From positions 186,001 to 250,000 of the forward strand of contig CAWKLE010000002.1 in NCBI GenBank assembly GCA_963850415.1: a stretch of 64,000 nucleotides of DNA, written 5' to 3'. Shown piece after piece: positions 8,717-18,612 of this stretch (position 1 is the stretch's first letter; the number at the start of each line of letters is the position of its first letter). The translations under genes and the position numbers were made by a program. This DNA is from VAXT01 sp963850415. Lineage in GTDB: Bacteria > Actinomycetota > Thermoleophilia > Gaiellales > Gaiellaceae. The notes below the pieces were generated by a model. The model did no database searches. It was not told the DNA's origin and saw only the letters and a list, made by a program, of their open reading frames with translations.

Positions 8717-9780
8717 AGCGTCGACCAGACCTCGAGCTTGGACTTCGTCCGCCGGATCACCTCGTCGGTGAACTCCGACGTCCCCGCGTGGCCGGTGAGA
8801 TCAGCGGTGCGGATGCCTTCCGCGATCGCCTCCAGCGACGCCTCGCGGATCGCGCGCGAGGCCTGCTCGGCGCCGTCCGCGTAGCCCAGGACGGCGGCCC
8901 CGGCCAGGATCATCGCCAGTGGGTTCGCGACGTTCTTGCCCTGGAGCGCGGGCGCGGTCCCGTGCGCGGCCTCGGCCATGACCGCCGTGACGTGGGTCGG
9001 ATCGTCGTCCGCGAACGCGACGAGCAGCGACTCGGCGCCGGCGATCGAGCCGAAGAGGGGCAGGACGAGGTCGGACAGGATGTCGCCGTCCCGGTTCAGC
9101 GACGGAATCACGAGCGGATCGCCGGCGGTTGCGACGAGTAGCGCGAACGTGGCGTCGATCAGCTGCGGCTCGTAGGGCACCTCCGAATGGCGCTCGGCCG
9201 CCGCGTCCATCTCCTCCTTGAGCATGCCCTCGTACACCGGGCTGACGGTGTATTTCGGCCCGCCGAAGACCTTGGCGCTGGTGCGCTCGGCGAGCTGGAA
9301 CGCGAACTCCGCGACGCCGCGGCAGATGCGGCGCTCGATGCGCTCGGTACGGAACGCCGCCTCTTCGGCGCCTTCGCCCTCGCGCCACTCCTTCGCCCCG
9401 TACGCGTCGCCGACGGCCATGCGCACGACCGAGATCGGCGCGTGCACCCCGCCGTGCGGAATCACGCCCGGAATCCGCCTTCCGGTCCGGACGATCACGC
9501 GGCCGCCGATCTCCTCGCGCAGGATCCGGTTCGGCGAGCCGACGTCGTCGACGCCCTCCGGCGTGATCGTGGCCGCCTTCAGCCCGAGGCCGTGCTCGCG
9601 GACCGCCTGCGCCGCCTCGAAGACAACCTTGTTCTCGGTCGCGCGGCGGTTCTCGAGCGAGAGGTCGTGGCGGTCGAACGAGACGTCGAGCCCCGTCACC
9701 TCAGGATCGAGAACGCGCAGCGCTTCCTCGAGCAGCTCCTGCCCGGTCTCGTCTCCTTCGAGCACGGCGATGGTCGGCAT
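8713..9780 (-). CDS. Isocitrate/isopropylmalate dehydrogenase family protein
   Basis: The 355-residue protein has the family's order of landmarks: TIAVLEGDETGQELLEEAL at the N-terminus, the substrate/metal loop in LNRDGDILSDLVLPLFGS, and AEAAHGTAPALQGKNVANP toward the C-terminus. These beta-decarboxylating dehydrogenases oxidise isocitrate, 3-isopropylmalate or relatives with NAD(P) and Mg. I cannot tell IDH from leucine or homoisocitrate enzymes by eye. The ATG at 9780 is preferred to one 42 nt upstream because the Rossmann-like start follows it directly. Confidence 0.85.
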   Translation of the reverse strand: MPTIAVLEGDETGQELLEEALRVLDPEVTGLDVSFDRHDLSLENRRATENKVVFEAAQAVREHGLGLKAATITPEGVDDVGSPNRILREEIGGRVIVRTGRRIPGVIPHGGVHAPISVVRMAVGDAYGAKEWREGEGAEEAAFRTERIERRICRGVAEFAFQLAERTSAKVFGGPKYTVSPVYEGMLKEEMDAAAERHSEVPYEPQLIDATFALLVATAGDPLVIPSLNRDGDILSDLVLPLFGSIAGAESLLVAFADDDPTHVTAVMAEAAHGTAPALQGKNVANPLAMILAGAAVLGYADGAEQASRAIREASLEAIAEGIRTADLTGHAGTSEFTDEVIRRTKSKLEVWSTL

Positions 9781-9815
9781 GCGTCGGATCCTATGGCCGC
9801 GGGTACACGGCTGGC

Positions 9816-10832
9816 ATGGCACGCAGGAGAGGTTGGCGCCGCAAGGGGCGCAAGGGTCGTTTCAGCTACCAGGACTCGCGCGGCAAGCGGATCACGGATC
9901 CGGCGAAGCTCGCGCGCATCGAGGAGCTCGTAATTCCACCGGCGTGGAAGGACGTGTGGATCTCGCCGCGGGCGACGGCCAAGCTGCAGGCGACGGGCCT
10001 CGACCGGGCTGGCCGGCGCCAGTACCTCTACCACCCGGAGTATCGCGCCCGGCAGGAGCACGAGAAGTTCGACAAGCTCGTGCGCTTCGCAGAGCGGCTA
10101 CCGGATCTGCGCAAGGAGATGGCGAAGCACCTGGACGGCGAGCCGTTCTCGCCGGAGTGGGCGTGCGCTCTGGCGCTTCGGCTGATCAATCTCGGTTGGT
10201 TTCGGGTCGGCACCGAACGCTACGCGCGAACGACGCGGACGTTCGGCATCACGACGCTACGGAAGGGGCACGTGTCCGTGCGCGGAAGCCGGATCACGTT
10301 CAAGTACCGCGGCAAGCACCGCGTTCTCGTCCGCACCGCGATCGTCGATGCCGAGCTTGCCGACGCGATGAAGAAGCTACTCGCGCTTCCGGGCGGCCGG
10401 CAGCTCTTTCGCTACGACGTCGACGGAGCGCTTTGCAACCTCACCGGCGCGCGCCTCAACGACTACATCGAAGAGCACATGGGCGACGAATTCACGGCCA
10501 AGGATTTCCGCACGTGGGGCGGAACGCTGATCGCCGCGATCGCGTTCGCAGAGCACGGGTCGCCGGAGACCGAAACCGACGCGAGGAAAGTCGTGACCCG
10601 AGTGATGCGCGCCGTCGGCGCAAAGCTCGGAAACACTCCTGCCGTTGCGCGGTCGTCTTATGTCAGTCCCGCGGTCGTCGAGCAGTATCGCGACGGCAGA
10701 ACGATCGACGATTTCAGACCTCGCCATTTGCGCGTTGTCGGCGCCCGCGATACGGGACTCGACCGTGAGGAACAGGCACTGTTGAGCTTGTTGCGTTCGT
10801 GGCGTATTCGGCGCGCGCGCGTTGCCGCGTGA
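9816..10832 (+). CDS. DNA topoisomerase IB
   Basis: The 338-residue protein has the eukaryote/poxvirus-type IB fold: IPPAWKDVWISP near residue 40, LALRLINLGWFRVGTERYA near 115, TAKDFRTWGGT near 228, and the catalytic tyrosine in ARSSYVSPAVV (about Tyr282). Type IB enzymes relax supercoils through a 3'-phosphotyrosine link. Bacterial copies are common in actinobacteria and are often called viral-like topoisomerases. ATG start at 9816. Confidence 0.9.
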   Translation: MARRRGWRRKGRKGRFSYQDSRGKRITDPAKLARIEELVIPPAWKDVWISPRATAKLQATGLDRAGRRQYLYHPEYRARQEHEKFDKLVRFAERLPDLRKEMAKHLDGEPFSPEWACALALRLINLGWFRVGTERYARTTRTFGITTLRKGHVSVRGSRITFKYRGKHRVLVRTAIVDAELADAMKKLLALPGGRQLFRYDVDGALCNLTGARLNDYIEEHMGDEFTAKDFRTWGGTLIAAIAFAEHGSPETETDARKVVTRVMRAVGAKLGNTPAVARSSYVSPAVVEQYRDGRTIDDFRPRHLRVVGARDTGLDREEQALLSLLRSWRIRRARVAA

Positions 10833-10893
10833 ATTCACGATTCCTTTCCGGTACGCTCCACGCGACCCAATCCTGTTCGAGGAGGCTAATCCA

Positions 10894-11094
10894 ATGGCAC
10901 GAAAAACGGTTCTCGTCTGCGACAACTGCGGCGCCGAGGTCGGAGAAGGAAAGGGCGCAACGCTGCGCCTGAACTACACAGACGCCCGCCGCGGCTCGAA
11001 GCAGGCTGATCTCTGCGACAACTGCGCCGGCCAGATGCCCGGGCATGCCGCGGCGAGACGAGGGCGCCGGCCGAAGACCGCTGCGGCGGCGTAA
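10894..11094 (+). CDS. Small zinc-ribbon-like protein
   Basis: The 66-residue protein has two CDNC knuckles (Cys9/Cys12 and Cys41/Cys44), which should bind one zinc, and an Arg/Lys-rich tail (ARRGRRPKT) that may bind nucleic acid. The ATG at 10894 follows a GAGGAGG-like ribosome site. An upstream start would lack such a site and add low-complexity residues. I do not recognise a named family. Confidence 0.7.
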   Translation: MARKTVLVCDNCGAEVGEGKGATLRLNYTDARRGSKQADLCDNCAGQMPGHAAARRGRRPKTAAAA

Positions 11095-11171
11095 CTCGCT
11101 TTTCGCGCTACTTCCGGACTAGACCAGCCGCGCCGGTCAAAGCCGTCGGACCGTAGGTCTACGATGGGTCG

Positions 11172-14117
11172 ATGGCCTCGGGCCGCGGGCTGACGCTGCT
11201 TGCCGGGCCCGCGAACGCGGGCAAAGTCGCCTTGCTCCTCGAGCGCTATCTGGGCGCGCTCGAACGAGATCCGATCCTGATCGTGCCGCACGGGTCGGAC
11301 GTCGAGCGCATCGAGCGAGAGCTGCTGGCGAAGCGCGGTGCGCTGCTCTCGGGCCAGATCGGAACCTTCGACGACGTCTTCGAGCAGATCGCCCGCGCCG
11401 GCGGCTCGAACCGCCCCGTCGCGACCGATGCCCAGCGCCAGCTGATCGTCCGCACCGCGGTCGCGCACACGTCGCTGAACGGGCTCGGCGCGTCGTCGCG
11501 CTTCTCCGGCTTCTCGGACGCGCTCGGCTCCGCGCTCGCGGAGCTCGAGTCGGGGCTCGTCGAGCCCGACCAGCTGAGCGGCGATCTCGCGCTCCTCTAC
11601 TCGTCCTACCGCGCCGAGCTCGAGCAGCTCGGACTCTGGGACCGAGACCTGCGCAGGCGCCACGCGGCCGACCTCGTCGCCGGCGACCTCGGGGCCTGGT
11701 CGGACCGGCCCGTGTTCGCCTACGGTTTCGAGGACCTGACCGGCGCGCAATGGGCGTTGCTCGAAGCGCTCGCCGGCCGTACCGAGGTCATGGTCTCGCT
11801 CCCGTACGAGCCGAATCGCGCTCCATTCGAGTCTTTGACGCGCACGTCCGAGGACCTGAGCTCGCTGGCCGCGGGTCGGATCGAAGAGCTTCCGCCGGGC
11901 TACTCGGAGATCGCGCCTCCGGAGCTCGCCCACCTCGAGCGCTACCTGTTCGTCGACCGGCCCCCCGCGGCGCCGGAGCTGCAGGGAGCGATCCGCTTCC
12001 TCGAAGGGGCGGGCGCGCGCGGCACCCTCGAGCTCGTCGCCGACGAGGTGCTGCAGTTGATCAGAGCCGGGACGAAGCCCGAGGAGATCCTCCTCGTCTG
12101 CCCGAGCGTCGAGCGGCAGCGGGCTCAGCTCGAGACCGCGCTGGGCGCGCTCGAGGTGCCGTACGCGATCGAGGGCCGGATCCGGATCGGCAAGACGGCA
12201 TTCGGCCAGGCGCTCCTCTCGTTCCTGCGCTTCGAGTGGCTCGCCGGCGGACGGCACGACCTCTACGGCTTTCTGCGCTCGCCCTTCTCGGGCCTGACCC
12301 GGGCGCACGTCGACTACCTCGAAGGACGGCTGCGCGGCCGCGCGGTCAGCGAGCCGGGAAGGGTGGTCGAGGAGACGTTGAAGCTGCGCGGACAGCCGCT
12401 GCGGATGCTCGACGCCTTCCGGGCCGAGCCCGAGCCGCTGGACGCGGTGCGCGCGCTCGTCCGCTCGATGGTCCGTGCCGCCTACGGGCTCGAATCGCCG
12501 CCGGTCGGCCGGGACGCCGTCCTCGACCTCCGCGCTCACCGGGCCGTCAACGACCTGCTCGACGAGCTCAGCGGCTGGGTCGATCTCGGCGGAGCGCTCT
12601 CCCGCGAGGAGCTGTACGGCGCGCTCGACCGGGCCACGCTTCGGCTTGCGCGCGGTGACGAGCCAGGTCGCGTCGCAGTCACCGACCTGCTCCGAGCGCG
12701 AACACGCCGAACCGAGGTCGTCTTCCTGCTCGGCCTCGAGGAGGGGAGCTTCCCGCGGCGGCAGCAGGGCTCGCCCTTCCTCGCTGACGAGGAGCGCCGC
12801 CAGATCGACGATGCCTCGCGCCGCGCGCGGCTGACCAGGCCGGACGCGGTCTCTCGCGAGCGCTACTTCTTCTACACCGCGTGCACTCGCCCCTCGCGGC
12901 GCCTGTACCTCGTCCGCGAGTCGGCGACCGATGACGGCTCGCCGCGCGAGCCGAGCCCGTTCTGGGACGAGGCCCGCGCGCTCTTCGAGCCGAACGACGT
13001 CGCGCGCTGGACGAAGCGCCGGCCGCTGGCCGAGCTCACCTGGCGGATCGAGTCGGCGCCCACCGAGCGCGAGCGCCTCAGAGCCCTGACCGCGCTCGCC
13101 TCGCGTGACGAGGACGACGCGCACGCCCTCGCGTACGCGAACGGCTGGGATCGCCGGCTCGTCCGGGCGCTCGGCGCGTTCTCGCGGCCCACGCATCTGA
13201 CCGACCCCGTGTTGCTCGACGAGCTCCGCGCTCGGGAGACGTTCTCCGTGACCGAGCTGGAGGCGTTCGCCGACTGCTCCTCGATCTGGTTCATCGAGCG
13301 CCTGATCCGCCCGCGCACGATCGACGGCGAGGTCGACGCCAGATTGCGCGGGTCGGTCGCGCACCAGGCGCTGTTCAAGTTCTACTCGGGCCTGCCGAAG
13401 CGCATCGGCTCCGAGCGTGTCGACCCGGAACGACTCGACGAGACGCTCGAGTTCCTGCGCGAATGCCTGTCGGAGGCGATCGAGGGCGGCGTCTGGATCG
13501 AGCTCGGCGACCTCCAGCGGCGCGAGCTCGAGGAGAGCATGTGGCGCGACCTGGAGAACTTCGTCCGCGAAGAAGCGGAGTCGCCGCTCGGTCTCGTGCC
13601 GCGCAAGTTCGAGGTCGCGTTCGGCTCCGAGCGGTCGGCGCCCGAGCTCCAGAGGGGGCTCCGGGTCGACGGCTTCTCGCTGACCGGGAAGATCGACCGG
13701 ATCGACGTCGACCCGTTCAGCGCGCGCGGGATCGTGCAGGACTACAAGTCGGGCAAGACCGCGTTCTCGGCGGCGAAGATCGAGTCCGAGCTGCGGCTCC
13801 AGATTCCGCTCTACATGCTCGTGCTGCGGGACCTCGTCGGGATGGAGCCGCTCGGCGGGCTCTACCGTGCCCTGGCGGGCGAGCGTCGCGCCCGCGGCCT
13901 GCTCCGCGCCGAGGCGGAGGAGGACGTCCCCGGCTTCTCGAAGCGCGACTACCTCGAAGAGGACGAGTTCTGGGCGCAGACCGAGCGGGCGAAGGAGCAC
14001 GCGACGCGCTTCGTCGAGCGGATCCGCTCCGGCGACGTCCAGCACGACCCGAAGGGCGGCTTCCCGTGCCCAACCTGGTGCGACCTGTGGGCGATGTGCC
14101 GGGTGGCCCGTACGTGA
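11172..14117 (+). CDS. addB: AddB-like helicase/nuclease subunit
   Basis: The 981-residue protein begins with a P-loop-like LLAGPANAGK, as in AddB. It ends with a RecB-type PD-(D/E)XK nuclease: KIDRIDVD near residue 838 and QDYKSGKT near 855. A lone Cys in FADCSSIWF near 700 and a CPTWC...C group near 967 match the four-Cys iron-sulfur cage of AddB nucleases. With AddA it would resect double-strand breaks for RecA. The stop overlaps addA as GTGA. Confidence 0.85.
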   Translation: MASGRGLTLLAGPANAGKVALLLERYLGALERDPILIVPHGSDVERIERELLAKRGALLSGQIGTFDDVFEQIARAGGSNRPVATDAQRQLIVRTAVAHTSLNGLGASSRFSGFSDALGSALAELESGLVEPDQLSGDLALLYSSYRAELEQLGLWDRDLRRRHAADLVAGDLGAWSDRPVFAYGFEDLTGAQWALLEALAGRTEVMVSLPYEPNRAPFESLTRTSEDLSSLAAGRIEELPPGYSEIAPPELAHLERYLFVDRPPAAPELQGAIRFLEGAGARGTLELVADEVLQLIRAGTKPEEILLVCPSVERQRAQLETALGALEVPYAIEGRIRIGKTAFGQALLSFLRFEWLAGGRHDLYGFLRSPFSGLTRAHVDYLEGRLRGRAVSEPGRVVEETLKLRGQPLRMLDAFRAEPEPLDAVRALVRSMVRAAYGLESPPVGRDAVLDLRAHRAVNDLLDELSGWVDLGGALSREELYGALDRATLRLARGDEPGRVAVTDLLRARTRRTEVVFLLGLEEGSFPRRQQGSPFLADEERRQIDDASRRARLTRPDAVSRERYFFYTACTRPSRRLYLVRESATDDGSPREPSPFWDEARALFEPNDVARWTKRRPLAELTWRIESAPTERERLRALTALASRDEDDAHALAYANGWDRRLVRALGAFSRPTHLTDPVLLDELRARETFSVTELEAFADCSSIWFIERLIRPRTIDGEVDARLRGSVAHQALFKFYSGLPKRIGSERVDPERLDETLEFLRECLSEAIEGGVWIELGDLQRRELEESMWRDLENFVREEAESPLGLVPRKFEVAFGSERSAPELQRGLRVDGFSLTGKIDRIDVDPFSARGIVQDYKSGKTAFSAAKIESELRLQIPLYMLVLRDLVGMEPLGGLYRALAGERRARGLLRAEAEEDVPGFSKRDYLEEDEFWAQTERAKEHATRFVERIRSGDVQHDPKGGFPCPTWCDLWAMCRVART

Positions 14118-17100
14118 CCGTGGTCGAGGAGACCCGCACGCCGAACGCCGAGCAGCTCGCGGCGATCGACGCGCCCGGGCTCGTGTTCGTCTCCGCCGGG
14201 GCAGGCACCGGAAAGACGACCGTCCTCGTCGAGCGCTTCGTGCGCGCCGTCTGCGACCGCGGGCTCTCGATCGACTCGGTGCTCGCGATCACGTACACGG
14301 AACGGGCCGCGGGCGAGCTGCGCGGACGGATCCGCAGCCGCCTCGCCGAGCTCGACCGGCACGATCTCGCGCGTGAGCTCGACGGCGCCTGGATCTCCAC
14401 GATCCACGGGTTCTGCCACCGGCTGCTGAAGGCGCACCCGTTCGAGGCGGCGGTCGACCCGAACTTCCGCGTGCTCGACGAGAACCAGGCGCGCGTGATC
14501 GCGAGCGAGGCGTTCGACCTCGCGCTGGAGGAGTTCTGCGCGTCGCACGATCCGGAGCGGATCCGGCTGCTGGCCACGTACGGGGCGCGGGGGCTGCGCC
14601 GGATGCTGACCCGCGTCTACGAGACGCTTCGCTCGGCCGGTCGGGAGCTCGTGCTCGAGGTGACCGAGCGGCCGGGGCTCGAGGATCGGATCGAGGAGCT
14701 GCGCGAGGCGGCGCGCTCCGCGCTCGAGGAGACGGCCGGCGTGGACAGGGCCGACAAGGCACGCGCGAGCGTCGGCCGCGCGCTCGAGCTGCTCGAGCAT
14801 CCACCCGCCTCCGAGCGGCTCCTCGATCTGTCCGACGTCTCGGCGCGAGGCGGCCCCCGCGAGCTGTTCGCCGGCTACGAGGCGGCGCGCGGTGCCGTCG
14901 AGCAGGCCGCGCTGGACGAGCTCGCGGCGCGTGACCGGGCGCTGCTCGAGGAGCTGCTCAGGCGCTTCGCCGATGCGTACGCCGCCGCGAAGGCATCCGA
15001 GTCGGCACTCGACTTCGAGGACCTCCAGCTCGCAGCCCGCGACCTCCTGCGCGACGAGCCGGCGATCCGCGAGCGCGAGAGCTGGCACTTCCGGTCGGTT
15101 CTCGTCGACGAGTTCCAGGACACGAACCGCCTGCAGTGCGAGCTGATCGACTTGCTGGCCACCGAGGACCTGTTCTTCGTCGGCGACGAGTTCCAGTCGA
15201 TCTACCGGTTCCGGCACGCGGACGTGAGGTCTTCCGCGAGCGGCGTGAGGCCTCCGGCGGCGTGCTGGCGCTGACGGAGAACTATCGCTCGCGTCCCGAG
15301 GTGCTCGACGTGATCAACCACCTCTTCTCGTCCGACTTCGGCGACGCGTTCAGGCCGCTCTCGGCCGCGGGCCGCTTCGAGGATCCGGCGTTCGGCCCCG
15401 CGGTCGAGCTGCTCGTCACGGACAAGGCGAGCTACAAGGACACGGGCATGCACTGGCGCACGGCGGAGGCGAAACACGTCGCCGGGCGCGTCAAGGATCT
15501 CGTCGACTCAAGCGAGGCGACGCCGGGCGAGATCGTGCTCCTCTTCGCCGCGGGCACGGATGCGCGGATCTACGAGCAGGAGCTTCGCGCGCTCGGCCTG
15601 CCCACATTCCGCGCGACCGGACGCGACTACTACCACCAGCAGCAGGTGGTCGACCTGCTCGGGTACCTGCGCCTCCTGCACAACCGCTACGACGACGAGG
15701 CCCTCGTCACGGTGCTCGCGTCGCCGTTCGTCGGGCTCTCGAACAACGGTCTCCTGCACCTGCGGCGCGCGGCCGAGAAACGCCCGCTCTTCTGCGGGCT
15801 CGAGAAGTCCGTCCCTGAAGCTCTCTCGGAGCGAGACTCGCAGCTCATCCGCGCCTTTCGCCAGCGCTACGACCGGTTGGCCGTACTGGCCGCGCGGAGC
15901 TCGCTCGAGCGGCTCTGCGAGCGGATCATCACCGAGCACGACTACGACCTCGCCGTCCTCGCCCAGTGGGACGGCCGGCGCCGCTACGCGAACCTGCGCA
16001 AGCTCGCGCGGCTCGCGCGCTCGTACGAGGAGCTGCGTGGGCCGGACGTCGAGGGTTTCGTCCGGTTCGTCCGCGAGCTGGACACGGTCGGTGCGTCCGA
16101 ACTCGAGGCGGTTGCCGAGGAGGAGGGCACCGACGTCATCCGGCTGCTCACGATCCACGGCGCCAAGGGGCTCGAGTTCAAGGTCGTCGTGGTCGCGGAC
16201 GCGGGGAGGCATGGGGCGGCTCACGACGCGGACGAGATCCTCTGCCTGCCCGACGGGCGGCTCGGCTTCCGCGTCGCCGACCCGTCGACGGGCAAGCGCC
16301 GGCCGACCTCGGACTACCAGGAGGTCAAGGAGGCCGAGGACGAGGCGTCGGAGGCGGAGCGGCGCCGTCTCTACTACGTGGCGATGACGCGCGCGATCGA
16401 CCGGCTGATCGTCTCCGGCTCGATCGACCCCGAGCGGAGCGGCGACGAGTCGACTCCGATCGGGTGGGTGCTCGGCCGGCTCGAGGCGCCGGAGCTCGCC
16501 GGTGCGGAGGGAGCCCCTGTCGAGATCGAGCGCGACGGAGCACGGCTGATGCTCCGGGTCGACCGCTTCCTGCCCGGCGCGCCGCAGAACGGCACGGCCG
16601 GTGGCGAGGAGTCCCAGCTGGCGCTCTTTGCCGTCGAGGACGGCGGTCAGGTCGCGATCGCCGAGGCGCCGCGGCTGCCAGAGCTCGTTCCGGTGCCGGA
16701 GCCGCCGGCGAACCGCGTCCGCCGGCTCTCGTACAGCGCGCTCGCCCTCTTCGAGCTCTGCTCGTATCGGTTCTACGTCGAGCGCTTCGCCGGACTGCGC
16801 GAGACGAGGCCGATGCTCGGCGAAGGCGACCGCGAGCCCGGGCTGGCCGCGACCGAGATCGGCGATTCGGCGCACGTGATCCTCGAGGGGCTCGAGCTCG
16901 CGGACCCGCGGCCCCCGGAGGACATGTCCGCTGCAGTACGTAACCGCTACCCGACGGCCTCCGACGACGAGGTCGCGCGCATCGGCGCCCTCGTCGCCGC
17001 GTACTGCGATTCGGAGATCGCGCAGCGCCTCGCGGGCCTCCCGGGCGCGACCGTCGAGCGGTCGTTCGCGTTCGAGCACGACGGCGTCCTCATCCACGGC

Positions 17101-17472
17101 CGGCTGGACGTGTTCCACGAAGCGGACGGCAAGGCGCTCGTCGTGGACTACAAGACGAACGTGCTCGAGGACGCATCGCCGGAGGAGGTCGTCGAGCGCG
17201 ACTACCGGATCCAGCGTCTCGTCTACGCACTCGCGATCCTGCGCGCGGGAGCGAGCGAGGTCGAGGTCGTCTACCAGTTCCTCCAGCGCCCGAACGACCT
17301 TGTAACAGACTGTTACAAGGAGGAGGATCTGTCGGCCTTGGAGGCCGAGCTGTCTTCGGCGATCGCGGCGATTCAGGCCGGCGAGTTCAGGCCGACGCCG
17401 AGCGAGTACGCGTGCTCGACGTGTCCCGCGCTCGACCTCGTCTGCGCCGGCCCGAACCTGCGTGATTCGTAG
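14114..17472 (+). CDS. addA: AddA-like UvrD-family helicase/nuclease (frameshifted)
   Basis: The first part has the SF1 helicase motifs: VSAGAGTGKTTVLVERF (Walker A), AITYTERAAGELR, STIHGFCHRLL and VDEFQDTN (Walker B). After a break near 15225 the other frame continues with TENYRSRPEV, LLTIHGAKGLEFKVVVVAD and a nuclease with VVDYKTN near 17150 and a CSTC...C group at the end. One base missing in GACGTGAGG explains the break. GTG start at 14114 overlaps the addB stop. Both subunits carry nuclease domains. A 23-bp palindrome lies near the 3' end. Confidence 0.86.
17298..17320. repeat. Perfect 11-bp inverted repeat inside addA
   Basis: CCTTGTAACAG at 17298-17308 and CTGTTACAAGG at 17310-17320 are exact reverse complements around one base. 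Read on the coding strand, 25 nt including the leading GA match the OCD-gene copy except one base, though the codon phase differs. The site is AT-richer than its surroundings. Confidence 0.75.
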
Positions 17473-18199
17473 CTACGTCGGAGAGGCCCGCCGGCGCGTC
17501 GGGCCGAAGCGCGAGCGGATCGTGCCGATCATCCAGCGTCTCGTCGCGGCCCATCCGGACGCGACGATCGCGCTGCGCTTCCGCTCGCCGCTCGAGCTTC
17601 TCGTCTCGGTGATGCTGTCCGCGCAGACGACCGACGTGAACGTGAACCGCGTCACGCAGACGCTGTTCCTCAAGTACAAGCGGCCCGAGGACTACCTCGC
17701 CGTTCCGGTCGAGGAGCTCGAGAACGACATCCGGCCCACCGGGTTCTTCCGCCAGAAGACGAAGTCGATTCGCGGCACGATGAGGATGCTGATCGAGGAC
17801 TTCGACGGCGAGGTGCCGCGCACCCTCGACGAGCTCACGCGCCTGCCGGGCGTCGCGCGGAAGACCGCGAACGTCGTCGCGTCCGAGCTCGGCGACACGC
17901 AGGGCATCGTGGTCGACACACACGTGCGCCGGCTCTCGCAGCGCCTCGGTTTCACGAGGAGGGACGACCCGGTCAAGATCGAGCGCGACCTGCAGCGCCT
18001 CGTGCCGCGCGAGTACTGGGGCGTCTTCCCGCACCTGCTGATCTGGCACGGCCGGCGCGTCTGCATCGCGCGCAACCCGCACTGCGCGGAGTGCGTGCTC
18101 AGCGATCTGTGTCCGTCGAGGCGCGTCGAGCCAGAGCGACCATCAACCCGCCGTCGTCGTCGTACGCCGGGAAGAAGTCAGCGGTCACGGGCTGAGTGA
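17462..18199 (+). CDS. nth: Endonuclease III
   Basis: The 245-residue protein has the Nth core: SVMLSAQTTDVNVN, the helix-hairpin-helix with catalytic Lys in LPGVARKTANVV, the catalytic Asp in VVDTHVRRL, and the C-x6-C-x2-C-x5-C iron-sulfur loop (CIARNPHCAECVLSDLC). It excises oxidised pyrimidines. The GTG at 17462 overlaps addA by 11 bp, forming an addB-addA-nth repair operon. The Arg-rich tail after the cluster is antisense to the convergent PAS gene and may not be conserved. Confidence 0.92.
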   Translation: MIRSYVGEARRRVGPKRERIVPIIQRLVAAHPDATIALRFRSPLELLVSVMLSAQTTDVNVNRVTQTLFLKYKRPEDYLAVPVEELENDIRPTGFFRQKTKSIRGTMRMLIEDFDGEVPRTLDELTRLPGVARKTANVVASELGDTQGIVVDTHVRRLSQRLGFTRRDDPVKIERDLQRLVPREYWGVFPHLLIWHGRRVCIARNPHCAECVLSDLCPSRRVEPERPSTRRRRRTPGRSQRSRAE

Positions 18200-18566
18200 G
18201 CCCGTTCCGCGTCCGCAGCTCGAGCTTCTCGCCCAGCCGTCGCACGCCCCATTCTCGGGAGAGCTCAGACGGATTCTTGCCGTCGTCCCAGCCGGACAGC
18301 GAGAAGGCCTCCATCACGTCCTTCCCGAGCACGTCCTTCTCCTGGTACCCGGTCAGCTCGAAGACGCCGCGGCCGAGGGCGAGGATCCGCGCCTCCGCGT
18401 CGCAGACGACGAACCCGGTGCTCGGCGCGGGGTAGTAGTCGTCCATCAGCTCGAACAGGAAGCCGAAGCCGCAGTGGCGGCATTGCGGAGCCTGCTCGGA
18501 GAAGCCCTCGACGCCGTCGATGTCAACCGAGCGCTGCTTGCAGTTGGGGCAGATGAACCAGGGCAC
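18099..18566 (-). CDS. Zinc-ribbon plus PAS domain protein
   Basis: The 155-residue protein opens with a zinc ribbon (ICPNCKQ ... CRHCGFGF). A PAS domain follows from about residue 50: TGFVVCDAEARILALGRGVFELTGYQEKDVLGKDV. No output domain is present, so it is probably a small signal-binding adaptor. Its 3' end overlaps the nth 3' end by about 100 bp on the opposite strand, which is unusually long. ATG start at 18566. Confidence 0.75.
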   Translation of the reverse strand: MPWFICPNCKQRSVDIDGVEGFSEQAPQCRHCGFGFLFELMDDYYPAPSTGFVVCDAEARILALGRGVFELTGYQEKDVLGKDVMEAFSLSGWDDGKNPSELSREWGVRRLGEKLELRTRNGLTQPVTADFFPAYDDDGGLMVALARRASTDTDR

Positions 18567-18612
18567 TTCGCCGGATCGTAGCCCCGGCCTCTAGGCTCGC
18601 GGCCGACCAACG

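Noticed and set aside
10974..14045. 1023-codon frame on the reverse strand opposite addB
   Set aside because: A high-GC shadow of a real gene; charged low-complexity product and no motif.
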